Shown here: positions 45,517 through 56,284 of the stretch, in pieces
Layout of the letters: every line of letters begins with the position of its first letter
How positions within the stretch are numbered: the first letter of the stretch is position 1
NCBI GenBank assembly: GCA_014925825.1
Contig: JACGCK010000264.1
Location: 1 to 56,284 of the forward strand
From: Pholiota molesta
Taxonomy: Eukaryota > Basidiomycota > Agaricomycetes > Agaricales > Strophariaceae
Direction of reading: 5' to 3'
DNA length: 56,284 nucleotides
Made by a program: the position numbers and the translations under genes
The notes under the pieces: generated by a model
Told to the model about the DNA's origin: nothing
Database searches by the model: none
Seen by the model: the letters and a program-made list of their open reading frames with translations, nothing else

Positions 45517-47241
45517 CTAAGACGGATTCGGAGCGTCTGGCGCGTTTGAAAAGAACTTGGGCCCATAATCGATGAACAACTCCTCGCCTTCCTCCAACCT
45601 CCGCGCTAAGCAACAACATAACCAACCATCAGTACACACCCACCCGAACCCTATCACTGAACCCGCGTACCGGCATACACCCCGATCCGATGCTCGCCAT
45701 TCACGAGCACCACTACATGGAGCACAAACAACAAACAACACCCAATGAGCCTGTGCCATCGCCGTGTAAGGAAGGGAAGGGTAGCAGCGCACCTGCGGTA
45801 TCACAATTCGCCCGTGCGCTGTGGTTGATGTACCGCGTGCCGTTCCCCGCGTACGCGGAGTCGAGCGACACGCGCCGGTTCAGGTCGAATATGTACGAGC
45901 GGCCTTTATGCGTCGACGCCCCGCTGCCCAATTATGCCGTGAGTATATGGCTGCGGAGGAGAGTGGGGGGAGACGCAACGCACGCGCGGGATCGGACGGT
46001 GGGGTTGTAGATGAGTTCGCCGACGTATTCTGTACGGATGGCCATGTATTTCGCTTCTTGTTGGAATGGAAAGAAAGGAAGGGAGGACGCACCGGAGATG
46101 AGCTAGCGCTTCTCGCATGGCTCCGTGATGAAGAGGCCGAGGCCCCATTGGCTTTGGCGCACTTGAGTTGACTTGGAAATGTGTGAGTATAATGTAAGCG
46201 AAAATAGTGTGATGGACGTACCTTGAAAGTACCGCGCTGGATACCCACGTTCCGGCATAGATTGGAGGACATATCTGCGAAACTGTCAGTTGCCTTTTTC
46301 TATTCAAAACCCAAGAAAAGGCATGTACCTCTGCAAATTTATAAGAGCCAACGAGCCAAACGTCAGCAACACTTACTACCACAAACATAGAAAGGAATCC
46401 TCACTTCGCCTCACACGGAATGCACACCTCCGGATCACACTCGATGAACGCGCGAAAGCACGAACACTTCTTCGTCCCGCACACTTTCGCCGCCTTCGCA
46501 CACGAGCAGCCCTTCCACTTCCGGGGACCTAATACACACCAAGTCAACCACCCCTCGCGATCGATCACAGAGAGGGAATACGTACATGACTTATTGCAGC
46601 CACATCTGCTGTAGCACGGCGCCCTTGTGAGGAAGCACGCGCACTTCGCCTTCGCATCGCACGGGCCCGTATGTTGGCAAGGAAGGCGGCTGCACACGCA
46701 GAATCGCGAAATGAGAGCTCAGTATAGAAGGAAGGGCAGGAGATGAGAAGGGATGCTGGAGGGATGCTTACGTGGCGAATCTGCGCTGCTGGGTGTCCAG
46801 CATGTCGTATTCACGGAGTCCCTTGGTGTTGATGTACATTGACTGCTTCATTTTCTCTGTCGGAACTACCGGGGATTTGTAGTATTTGCGTTGACGATAT
46901 ACCTGTTTTTGTCGCGTGAGGTCTTTGTGGCAAGAAACAAACCATAAGAGTTGATACACACCTCACGACATGGTTTCCGGCATATTACTGCGAGATCGCA
47001 GGGGAGCGTATCCGGAGCGTAGTCAAGGGTGACATAGAGTAATTCCGTATCTTCGGCAGTCCAGACTGTTCTCTGCAGATGAAATTTCGATACGGAAAAA
47101 TAATTCGAATGAAGAAACTAGCACGTACGATGGTGTCTACGTTGCTCATGGGCTGCATAAAGCAATGGATTCCACACGGCTTCTCCAATGTGTCACCAAG
47201 CTTCGAGTAATCTGTTTTGGGTGCTACGGGACGAGGAAAAG
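45517..47241 (-). CDS. EZH2-type (CXC + SET) histone methyltransferase, interrupted
   Basis: Eleven exons could be joined in phase (47241-47129, 47072-46962, 46902-46772, 46689-46586, 46528-46405, 46282-46222, 46171-46093, 46029-45984, 45923-45793, 45712-45671, 45605-45517), about 343 codons. Polycomb EZH2 proteins methylate H3K27 to silence genes. Seen: CDLAVICRKPCREV (SANT/MCSS-like), a cysteine-rich CXC block from RLPCQHTGPCDAKAKCAC to CDPEVCIPC, CRNVGIQRGTFK, then the SET domain: QWGLGLFI, LISEYVGELIYNP, GTRYINHSARANCD (NHS motif) and GEELFIDYG. Two problems: the N-terminal exons of a full EZH2 are not found before the tRNA ligase gene 355 bp away, and a TAG at 46105-46103 replaces the expected Glu before LISEYVGE. 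It is probably a truncated paralogue or a null allele, unless the stop is a sequence error. It converges with glycosylase copy 2 (38 bp between stops). Confidence 0.8.
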
Positions 47242-47596
47242 CTGGTCAAATTGTCAGTATTGGACCATTGCTTCGCAAGGTGATGTTGGGCTACATGAAT
47301 TTCCTGGTTGATATCAGGGATAAGATTTTGAGTTGAGTGTTATTGCTTGGTAAGGTAGTATATTTACAAGTGCATGCATTGTGTATATGAATAGAATGAA
47401 GGGCAGAGAGGTGTAATGTACGTAGTAAATAAGTTCGGGGGAGGATGAATGGATGACGATGATGACAAGAAACATGACAGCAGAGCAAGAGAATAAATAT
47501 AGCAAGTTCATCCACAACATTGGCTGTTCGAAACAGCAAGAAATTTGGATACCAAGAGGCAGCGAAAGGGATACGATGTCGGTCGCGGAGCGCCCC

Positions 47597-50471
47597 TCAA
47601 CCATTCAACCCCTTCACCCTTCCACGCACCTCCACCGGATCGAGTTTCAGTTCAATGATACCGCCATCAGCGCCCTTAGCGCGCCACGCTTCAACCATAT
47701 CCTTCGCTTCCACCGGCTCTATCTTCGGCTCCTTCGTGCCCACCGTAATATGCAGCCGATTGCGCACCTCGCGCGGCAGGCTGTCCAGGAACGCCTCGCC
47801 CTCCTTGCCATCCCCACCTACACCCGCCTCCAGCGCCAGATCCTCCACCGTCACCGCCATCGCGCGCCCGTTGCACAGCACGCTCCCGAGCCGGCCCTTG
47901 AACACAGGCGGCAAAGGCAGACCGGCGACCTCTTCGCAGCGGTCCCACACTGCGCGCTCCGTGTCCATCGCCTTCTTGTGCACGATCGTGACATGCGGGC
48001 GCACGGCATACCGCTTGTCTGCCTTGAGTTTTTGCCCAGAAAATGCGCGGGCCCCCCTCCGCGTCGGGCGCGCTCAAGCGCGCGTCGAGGAGGGCAACGA
48101 GGTCGACTTCCGGGAGCAGGCCGTAGTACCGCGGCGGCGCCTTCGCCTTCTTCTTGTCCTTCGGCTCGTCCGGCTTTTTCGTGGTAGGCGCGTACCCCTG
48201 CGCCACGGCGAGCGCCTCCGCGATCTGCGCGTCGGACGGCTGCGCGAGGCCGAGGATGCGGACGCAGCCCGCGACCGCACGGCGCACGGCGGCCTCCAGG
48301 CCCTCCTCGAGCTCCATGTCGATGACCTCGTCGACCTCGGCCGGCGTGAGCTCCTCCGTGGTGTTGATGAACATCCAAATGACGTCCTCGTGCGCTTTCG
48401 AGGTGGCGTCGGCGCGCAGGGTTTGGTGGTTGTCGCCGCGTACCAGGACGCGGTCGCCGCAGATACGGTGGACCGCTGCAGGCGGTTTGTCGAGGGACCA
48501 GTTGAGGGCGAGGAGGCGGACGGGTGGGTCTTCGTTCTTGGTGGCGTCTCGGAGGGACTGACGGTGCATTCTGAGATGATTGTTTCTGAAGGAGAGGTTA
48601 ATATACGAATTCAGCAAGGTAATGACACCTACTTGTCTGCGATGACCACGTCATGTTTGCCAATAGGTTCGTTACGTTCTTGATGAAAATAGGGGCTGGT
48701 TTCTTCGCATGCACATCGTCGCTTTGAGTATGCCCAAAGCCGAACAGGTGTGCCAATGCTACAGAGACAACCGTTTTGCCTATAGAAAATTTACATGAGC
48801 AAAAACTTTCATCGAGATAATATCAGTACGCACCACATCCAGGAATCGCAACAGGCAGAATGATCGTCTTGCCAAATTTGCGGCTGCCGCCTTGCTGTTG
48901 GTCCTCCTTTTCCACTTCCTGCAAACCCTTCAGACCCTCTCCCGACTTCAGCCAGCTTAGGTACATCTCCCTCGTCGCAATAATACCCTTGCCCTTGGTA
49001 TACCCCTCGAACGCCTTCGGATTGCGCTTGATCTCCCGGATCGCCCACTGCACATACAGCTTCGTCTCCGCGCGCTTCATCTTGCTCTTCGGGAGCAGCG
49101 TCGCGTCCAGGCCCTTGCTCAGCAGCGTCTTCGTCACCTCGCGCCAGTCGCGGTACATCATGTACGGCTCGTCGAACTTGACCTTGAAGAAAAACGAGGA
49201 CCCGGGCTTGTACGGCGACTGCGACGGGTCCTTCGCGGCCGTGTGCCGGCCCGCGGTGGGCGGCTCGCTGACGTGCGAGCGCACGACGAAGCCCTCGACG
49301 GCCTCGCCGTTCCACTCGCCGGCCTCCGCGCAGGCTTTGGTGAAGTCCTGCACCTCTTTGATGGTGTTGAGGGTGATGTGCGGGGTCTTGATGAAGCCCC
49401 ACTCTTCTGCGAACGCGTCGACCATCTCGGCGGGCATCGTCTCGAATTCCTTCGAGCGTACGTTCAGGCCGTGCAGATGGAGGCCCGTCTTCTCGGGCGG
49501 GTATCCCAGAACGTGTTCTTCGAAGTCATCGTCGCATAGCTGCAGGTGTTGGTTAGTACGAAGCAGCGGCTAGGGAAAAATCGCACACGTACCTCGGCGA
49601 TCGCAGTCCAGTTCTTCTCCCACAAGACACCCGCCAGATCCTTTTCCTCCTTCCCGAGCTTGGTGAGGTATTTGCGCAACCACATCTCGCCCGCCTGTGC
49701 ATGGCTCAATGGTTGGCCGGCCACAGGTCCCAGAGAGTGTTTGGACGTGATGAGTAGCTTTTCGGGAGTAAGCGCCGCGATGAAGATGATGCATCCGTTG
49801 GATTTGAGGGATAGAACGTAAGGAGGCGCCGTGTGTTTCTCAATAGAATCCCACTAAATACACAATAGCGATCAGTTGTAACCAAAAAAGAAAAGACACG
49901 GAATAGAACGCACGAATGTCCAAGGAACCTCGCCGATATTGAAAAACTTGTCGTATCCGCGCACCACAATCTGATATCGCGGTGTCGTCTTCCCTGCACC
50001 GTCCTTCCCTCCCTCGGTTCCAATTTCACGCGTAAACAAGCCTCGCGCAAGCGTCGGGAAAGGCGATGGTATATCGTAGTACTTGAACTCGTTCATCTTC
50101 CAGCTGCGGACCGTGATCGACGGGTCTGCGGGCGCCGGGTACGTGGACGACTTCACCAGCTTGGGCGACTTCGCGGACAGCGCGTGGAGGGCCGCGATGA
50201 GGTCCGAGTCCGCGCTCGATTGCTTGGGGGACGCTGTTCCATGAATATTGAGCACGTTGAGCCGGGTGCTGAGGTCTGAAACCTCGCCTGGGGGTGTCGA
50301 ACGGTCGGAGGCCATGCGTGCTTTCGCGCGCGAGGGAGACTTTGCTTTGGAGCAGGCCGGTGAGGATGAGAAGGGGCGAAGAGAGGCTGTGATAGCCCGG
50401 CGGTGGAGGATGGATGTGAGAGCACGGGTGAAGGGCGTGCCTTTTATGGCGATGGTTCCAGCCCAAACCAT
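47597..50471 (-). CDS. TRL1: Fungal tRNA ligase (ligase-kinase-phosphodiesterase)
   Basis: Exons 50471-49914, 49853-49593, 49539-48834, 48779-48633 and 48585-47597, introns 47-60 nt. The enzyme joins tRNA halves after intron removal and the HAC1-type mRNA of the unfolded-protein response. Domains in order: adenylyltransferase with LSLKSNGCIIFIA (nucleophile Lys of KxNG) and VEGFVVRSHV; kinase with P-loop VAIPGCGKT and HTQSDD; cyclic phosphodiesterase with two HxT motifs, HVTIVHK and HITVGT. Length (about 840 aa) suits the family. Two frame breaks appear: one base seems missing near 48665-48670 (before KHDVVIADK) and one seems extra in the A5 run near 48036-48040 (after RIFWAK). As the gene is essential in yeast, sequence errors are likely. 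The first in-frame ATG is 50471; ATG 50315 (MASDRS) directly precedes the family-like region, and the extra 52 residues look like a mitochondrial presequence. Confidence 0.9.
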
Positions 50472-51004
50472 GGCTGTCAGGCTGACTCCGGGCGTCGTTC
50501 GGCTCAGCTTCAACAACCATCAACGAGCGGTCACAAACATGACTCGCGTTGCCCACATATACCTTCGGGTCCGCAAGAGTCTTTATTAGTCCTTGCGTGT
50601 CAAAATTATTCAACTTCAACGAATAAATTAATGACTTTTTTATTATGCATGCGTTGTTGGGAATATAGATGCTGAACACAAAACAAAAAAACAAAAACAA
50701 AAACAAAAATTAACAGAGAAAAGAACCAGAGATGAAACAAACGACGTATTGCTAAATTGATACAAAATTTGAAGATAAAGATAGAAGTGATGAAAAGTGT
50801 ATGCAAGTATATGATGTAGGTATATTATCAGTAAGTATGTGGGGTAGTATGTACAAGTGGGGTATTTCTTCTTAACGCGGAAATCTCGAAGCTACAGAGC
50901 CAACGAGTCCGTAATAATTCGAGTTTAGCTAATATGCTTCGTTAGTATATGAAATTATCTGTTAATAGGACGACGAGGAAGCAAAAAGAAATAAAAGAAC
51001 TAAA
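50472..51004. other. Intergenic, AT-rich with AAAAAC run
   Basis: A simple-sequence stretch of AAAAAC/AAAAAAC units lies at about 50680-50710. The left part is the promoter of the tRNA ligase gene, the right part the 3' flank of the next gene. Confidence 0.6.
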
Positions 51005-52180
51005 TTAGGAAAAAGAGATGTCGATGATCCCCCGCATTCGCTGAGTGACGTAGCCGTAGACTGGCTGCGGGTGATGAAGAACCGGCGCCTTCATATGCGT
51101 CGCGAATCCAAGAAGCACTTCGGAGTCCGAGTCCTCGCTCAGTGCAGGCAACGACGACGACGGTGACCGCGAGCCCATGGAGGACACCGCACATTCCGAG
51201 GAGTGGGTTGGGGTATATCTCTCCAAAGCTTTGTCGACGACAACACGGTTTTCGGCATGCCAATTGACAGGGCAAACGGACGCCATTAGAGCGCCGTCGA
51301 GGTCGAGGTGTCTATCGACTACATTGGGGTAGGATGCGGCGGGGGGACGAAACATGAGGTCGTGGAGGAGCTCGCGCAGTTTTTGTTCCTCCTACGAAAG
51401 TGAAACAATACCGGTCAGTTATCCCGTAATAATCAAGAAAGCAATGTTACTTACTATGGTAATATATTTGAAATTTTTGACGCATCGTCGGTTGATACGG
51501 TCCATGTATTCCTTGAATAACCAATGGCTCGTCTCTGGTCGGTAACGCGCGCATCCATGGGCGAAAAGTGTGCGGAGGCATCGAAGATGAAGCGAGCTGG
51601 TCACCCTATCCATGAGATAGAGGAGGCAGCCCTCGAAAGCCTCAAAATCAATCATCTTCGAGGAGAGCAGATCGCCCACGAAAGCAGAGACGGCAATGGG
51701 GTCGGCGGCGGCAAGGGCATTCGAATGCGCGTACCCCTTGGGCGCACGATCGAGGAATTCCTAAGCAGCGCATGTTAGTAAAGAAGGTTGTCAAAAATAA
51801 AGATTTCAAGATAAGCAACTTACCTCCCAAAAGGAAATATAAGTATTGATCGCCTCGTCGGTTAATCTCTCCCGAAACTCTGCAGCGAGGTCGATGTCGA
51901 TCGCGTCCAGGTTATCTTCTATGTGACGCGCGAGGATGGCGATGCTGCGCGTGTATTCGATCTGCGAGACGGCGGTGGTGTTGAGGCTCTCGATGACAGC
52001 GTCCATAGCGTTCTTGTCGGCGAATATAATGTGGGCGAGAGCGGTCCCGTTAGACTCGATATCGTAAAGGCTGCAGATACTGAAACGGGTCATGTGTGCC
52101 ATCATGTTTGCGGGAGGGATAGATTGGCTGATAGGCTGGTCGAGGATAGTAATAATGGGGAGTTTAAGAGAGGGAAACAA
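51005..52180 (-). CDS. Unknown protein, possibly MIF4G-like helical repeat
   Basis: Exons 52180-51824, 51760-51455 and 51391-51005 (introns both 63 nt, GTAAGT donors) join in phase to 349 aa; a Met-Met at about residue 25 is an alternative start giving about 324 aa. The central part is all-helical: LAAEFRERLTDEAINTYISF, then AVSAFVGDLLSSKMIDFEAF, GCLLYLMDRV and LRCLRTLFAHG. The order 'FxGDLL..KMI....F..CL..L' recalls MIF4G/eIF4G-type helical repeats, which bind translation factors, but this is a weak guess. The C-terminal 110 residues are Ser/Pro-rich and disordered-looking. The frame is intact with consistent splice sites, so a real gene is likely. Confidence 0.65.
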
Positions 52181-53506
52181 GCAACGGACATTCTTTTATA
52201 AAAGCGCGACTATTCAGTGGCACGGTGGCACGAATCGTCGTTTGGTCTGCATTCCTCATGTGGTATGTAGTACAAAGAGGGTTGTGGCCCAATACGATCA
52301 AGGACAATATTGGCCCAGAAGCTAATCGATGTCACGGTTACGATTGTTCAAATATTTTGCTTTACCTGGGCGTAGACAGATCTCTTGCAATCAACAAGTT
52401 CATGCTCGTGTATGCAAGTATATCGTCGATATGAATCATTCGCAATAGCGTAGCCCATAGGTCTTCAAGCCCATGCTTGACATTGCATTGACCTTCAATG
52501 ATGGTCCTACTATGACCGCCTATGGCTATGGCTATGGCTATGGCGTGTATCTGTCGCGCAGGAGAAGGCCAATTGCTTTGAATTCTAAGTACACAATCTA
52601 TTTATAACTCTCGATAATCCAAATTTTCTTGAAGAAGGGAACGCTGGCCACTCGTCGAACAGTCGATCTAAATCTTGAGCTTCATAGTTTAAGTCGGTAT
52701 TCCACTCGGTTGAATGGTTGTGGCACGGCGGTACGTAGCGGTAACAAGATTCAAACGTTCAGGTAACAATTCGGCACGGTGTGTCCGGGCGATGCCATTA
52801 TTGAAGTTCTGCAGAGCTGTCATCTGCCGCTTTCTTTCACACTCGCTCGAACCTGTACTTAGCACGATCTGGTCATCCATTCGCTGCTGCATGTCGATCT
52901 TCTGATTTATGTCAATCCTGTTGCTCCTATCCCATTCGCAAGCTGAGGATATTCAGGCCTAGCAGATACACTGACATTGGACTTCTTTTACTTTGTATTT
53001 TCTATTCAGAATGCGAGGTCCCATTAGCGCTGGCCAACACCTATGGCGCTCTGGCTCCCTCGATCACTGTAGGGTTCTTCCTAATCGCTTTCCTCGTTGT
53101 TCACCGACATCGCTGACCCATCGTTTGCAGAATGTAATTCCCATGTCTCTCCAATCTTCTATGCTTCGAAGGTATTCTTGCCTTGAGCCGTGGATTCATA
53201 CCTCGTGTGTCTCATCCCATATTTGCTTATCAAGAGCAAAAATAGAAAATCTTCCCTTGCCAAGACCAATCATAGTCGCTGAGGACTGAGGCAGGCTTAG
53301 TCCAAGGGCCGCGAAGTCAAAGCTATTAGACATGCGACCTCTGCCGGGTTCTACAAGTTCTGTATTTATTACTTCTTTTCGACAGGTTTCATGTGGGATG
53401 TTGCTGGATTATACTCATACGATAAGATCCTCCATGATATAAAGGCTTTGAATGAGTATCGTGTTTTCCCCACAAGAGTTAAGATACTCGGACGATCTCG
53501 ATCAGG
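52181..53506. other. Intergenic region between divergent genes
   Basis: No supported gene. Contains a four-unit TATGGC hexanucleotide repeat at 52521-52544. It must hold the promoters of the unknown gene to the left and the protease gene to the right. Confidence 0.5.
53438..53444 (+). promoter_or_regulatory. TATA-like box of the protease gene
   Basis: TATAAAG lies 63 bp before the ATG of the fungalysin gene, a plausible position for a fungal TATA element with a short leader. No other core element was identified. Confidence 0.4.
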
Positions 53507-56284
53507 ATGACTTCTTTCTGCAAACTATGGAAGAACGCCCTCTTGGCTGCTGCCTTGGCGTCTTTCAGCATCGCCTCCCCTCTGGACCACGCGACGCGTC
53601 GTTCAATTCCGATAGGCTCGAATCTTGAAATCGAGGCATTCCATCCTATTAGTACATTTGAGGTTCGTACAACAGGTTTCTTATATATCTATGTTCAATT
53701 TAATGATGAATTTCTGTCCAACAGACTTTCAGCTCGGGGATCGACCACCCTCTTTCTAAGCGTTCGAAATTCGATTTGAAGAGCGCTGCGATATCTTTCG
53801 TTGGCTCTCGCCTCTCTACGAGCGCCAGTTCAGTGGCATTCAAGTCCGGGTTCTCCGGCGAAGTCTCCGACCATGCGTTCCTCACGCAAGTTCATGTAAC
53901 TAATAGGGCATAACAGAGTGCGCATTAAATTTCTAATTCTACCTGCGCAGAATGGAATCCCATTCGCAAACGCTGTCGCCAATGTAGCATTCAATAAAGA
54001 CAATAAGGTGAGGAAGACGATAGGCAGCTGGGCGCCAATATATATTGAACGCGTTGCTCTTATAGGTCGTCACATTTGGCTCATCCTTCGTTGATCCCAG
54101 TACGCGCTATTGTCATCCTTTGAGATGGAGCCGAAACTAACGCTAAGTAAACAGCAAGCTTCTCGTCTACCACCCCCAGCATCTCGGTGCAATCCGCGAT
54201 CTCCATGGCCGAAAAAGCCCTCGATGGGACGTTCAACAACCACCCGCCCACCCTCGAGTTTTTCGCAAAACCAGACAACACCGCCGTGCTGACGCACGTC
54301 GTTCAGATTCAGAACGACGCCACCGGCGCATGGTTCGAGGCGTTTGTCGACGCACACTCCGGGGAACTGGTATCGGTGACGGATTTCGTGACGCGGGCAT
54401 CTGTATGTTCTTCCTCATTCTGCACTCTATTTTCGAAAGCCCGTCGATAGCGTCCATGGGGTTTAGCTCCGTTCGCACGCTGATCCCGCCAATTTTCTTT
54501 TGGACAGTACCTCGTGCTCCCGATGCAGGATGAGATCCTCACTCAGGGATTCCAAACGCTCGTGGACCCAGAAGATTTGACGGCGTCGCCTCTAGGGTGG
54601 CATTCGACTGGCACTACGAATACGACGTGAGATATTATTTCTAGTTTTAGTTTTTAGTTTGTTTCGCGTTTATCTGACTCTTTTTTTTTTTTGCTCTCGG
54701 GCGTAGGGTGACCTCGTAAGTTGAAAATCAATCTTCTTATATTCTCAGATTCGGGCCCTGACAGTCATTTGCAGAGGAAATAATGCCATTTCATTCAAAG
54801 GGGCTCAAACTGCCACCACGAGCGAGAGCTCTCCGGGATTAAACTTCGCTTTCGTGCAAGATCCAACACTTGCGCCAACTGCTCAAGCCAACCTCGACGC
54901 TGCGCGTACAAACGCGTTTTACGTCGTCAATACCATGCATGATCTGACGTACAAGTGCGTTTATGCTTTCTCCTATCTGTTCTTGTGAGGGCTGACAATG
55001 AGACATTTATCTCATAGGTATGGTTTCACAGAGGTTTGCGGTATGTTTCTACGAACGAGGGAGTCGAGCTCACTAGGACTTGAGGATAGGCGTCTTTCAA
55101 CTTCCAAAACAATAACTTTGGAAAGGGCGGACTCGGGAATGATCAAGTCACAATCTCCGTTCAAGATGCTGCTGGTACTAACAACGCTGATTTCGCTACG
55201 CCTGCGGAGTAAGTGGACAAAAAGGAAAACCGCTATCCCTTGAGAAAGTCACTCACAATGTTATTCTAGTGGACAGTCCGGACGAATGAGTGGGTTAGCT
55301 CGTTTCTTCTTGGAGCCACTTCTGATGATCCATCTGCAGGGATGTTCTTATGGACATTCACCACTGTGAGTGACGAGATAATTATCACGTTAATGTATAG
55401 ACTCGGCTTATTGACCGCATGTCTCTAGCCTGAGCGCGATGGCGCGCTTGAGAACGACATCGTTACTCATGAGAATACGCATGGAGTCACCAACCGCATG
55501 ACGGGCGGCGGAACGGGGCGCTGCCTCCAGACGACCGAAGCTGGTGGAATGGGTGAGGGTTGGTCTGATACCATGGCTATGTGAATATTTTTTTACTCGC
55601 GTTCGTAGTCGGAACACTCTTCTGATGATTTTTTTTGAAAGCTGGAACGAGCAGTTGTCTGCTGCGACGCCTGATTTTGTTCTGGGACAATACGTCACGA
55701 ATAATCCGGCTGGTATCCGTACTCATCCATATTCGACAGACCCGTAAGTCTATTACTTTCTTCAGTTTATCGAATCTGTGCTTCACTCCTGTAAAAAAAT
55801 TCAGGACGGTGAATCCTCTCCAGTATTCTGATTTACAAACCCTCACAGAGGTCCACGGTAGGCTCTTCATTTCTGACCTTATTCCTAATGCTCAGCACAA
55901 CATTCGCGCTCTTCGAATTTAGCCATCGGTGAGGTGTGGGCGAACATGCTCTTCAACGTCTACGCCAACCTCGTTGGGATCCACGGATGGTCTGCGACCG
56001 CGCGCACAGACCCAACAACGTCGGAAGGCAACGTGGTGTTCCTCCATCTATTCATCGACTCGCTGGCGATCCAGCCTTGCAATCCTACATGTAGGCCACA
56101 GCGTCAAGTTCTCGTGGCGAGTACCTTCCTTGCTAACATGAATATCTTTTCGTTTGCAAATAGTCCTCAATGCCCGTGATGCTTGGCTACAAGTGGATGT
56201 GAATCGCTTCGGCGGTGCGAATGCATGTGCACTATGGGACGCGTTCGCTAGCAGGGGTTTGGGTGTTGGTGCTGCGAACCACAC
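53507..56284 (+). CDS. Fungalysin, secreted M36 metalloprotease (3' end outside window)
   Basis: At least 17 exons: 53507-53662, 53725-53895, 53951-54007, 54066-54099, 54155-54402, 54508-54626, 54707-54715, 54775-54954, 55018-55033, 55090-55208, 55270-55289, 55340-55365, 55429-55580, 55642-55743, 55805-55857, 55923-56090 and 56164 to the window end; all phases agree. Residues 1-24 are a signal peptide ([18 protein letters not shown]). A propeptide follows with [15 protein letters not shown] and the FTP/PepSY-like part ([26 protein letters not shown]). The catalytic domain has [20 protein letters not shown], the zinc site HENTHG (HExxH, 55468-55482) and the third ligand region [11 protein letters not shown]. 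Fungalysins digest extracellular protein. The active-site residues are present, so the gene looks functional. Several exons are tiny (9, 16, 20 and 26 nt). Confidence 0.92.

Noticed and set aside
47453..48683. Long plus-strand frames (up to 387 codons) opposite the tRNA ligase
   Set aside because: They are GC-rich shadows of the minus-strand coding exons; the family motifs are all on the minus strand.
48860..49573. Plus-strand frame of 237 codons
   Set aside because: Shadow of the tRNA ligase ligase-domain exon on the other strand.
1..56284. CRISPR arrays, prokaryotic operons or phage-defence modules
   Set aside because: No spaced direct repeats of CRISPR type; genes have spliceosomal introns and eukaryotic families.

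Overview
The window looks like a piece of a filamentous basidiomycete (Agaricomycete-type mushroom) genome. Genes are split by many short introns of about 44-100 nt with GT-AG (once GC-AG) ends. The recognisable families are typical of such fungi: DUF6699, BTB/POZ, F-box/LRR, AIM9/APH-like kinases, an AT-hook protein with acidic/proline-rich tracts, fungalysin, fungal tRNA ligase and a Polycomb-type SET protein. Exon structures were built by hand from reading frame, splice sites and phase, without transcript data.

Layout. 0.4-4 kb: a small unknown gene and an 8-exon AT-hook gene, followed by a 20-bp tandem repeat. 4.9-16.3 kb: a repeat-rich block with four copies of one 0.6-1.7 kb repeat family, a 789-bp MITE-like element with inverted ends and a TTCA duplication, a C2H2 zinc-finger gene, an APH-like kinase gene, a MYND-finger gene and a 5'-truncated F-box/LRR gene. 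16.6-18.4 kb: a BTB gene with a tandem partial copy of its promoter and first exons. 18.4-29 kb: gene-poor, degenerate DNA with one multi-pass membrane protein gene, an F-box gene split into two opposed halves and one small unknown gene. 29.2-35.6 kb: a six-exon kinase-like gene and, 3.5 kb on, a decayed partial paralogue. 36.2-39.0 kb: a DUF6699 gene and an unknown relic.

39.4-50.5 kb is the gene-dense core: a thymine/uracil-DNA glycosylase (TDG/MUG) gene, an AIM9-like mitochondrial phosphotransferase gene, a second glycosylase copy without a visible start, a CXC+SET (EZH2-type) methyltransferase gene with an in-frame TAG, and a three-domain tRNA ligase gene with two apparent frame breaks. 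51.0-52.2 kb: an unknown three-exon gene. 53.5 kb to the window end: a secreted M36 metalloprotease gene with at least 17 exons, cut by the window edge.

The most interesting parts are the duplicated glycosylase around the AIM9-like gene, the broken catalytic domain of the EZH2-type gene beside it, and repeated partial duplication or rearrangement of neighbouring genes (MYND tail, BTB head, kinase-like gene, F-box gene). I see no operon-like or defence-type system; the genes are separate eukaryotic transcription units.
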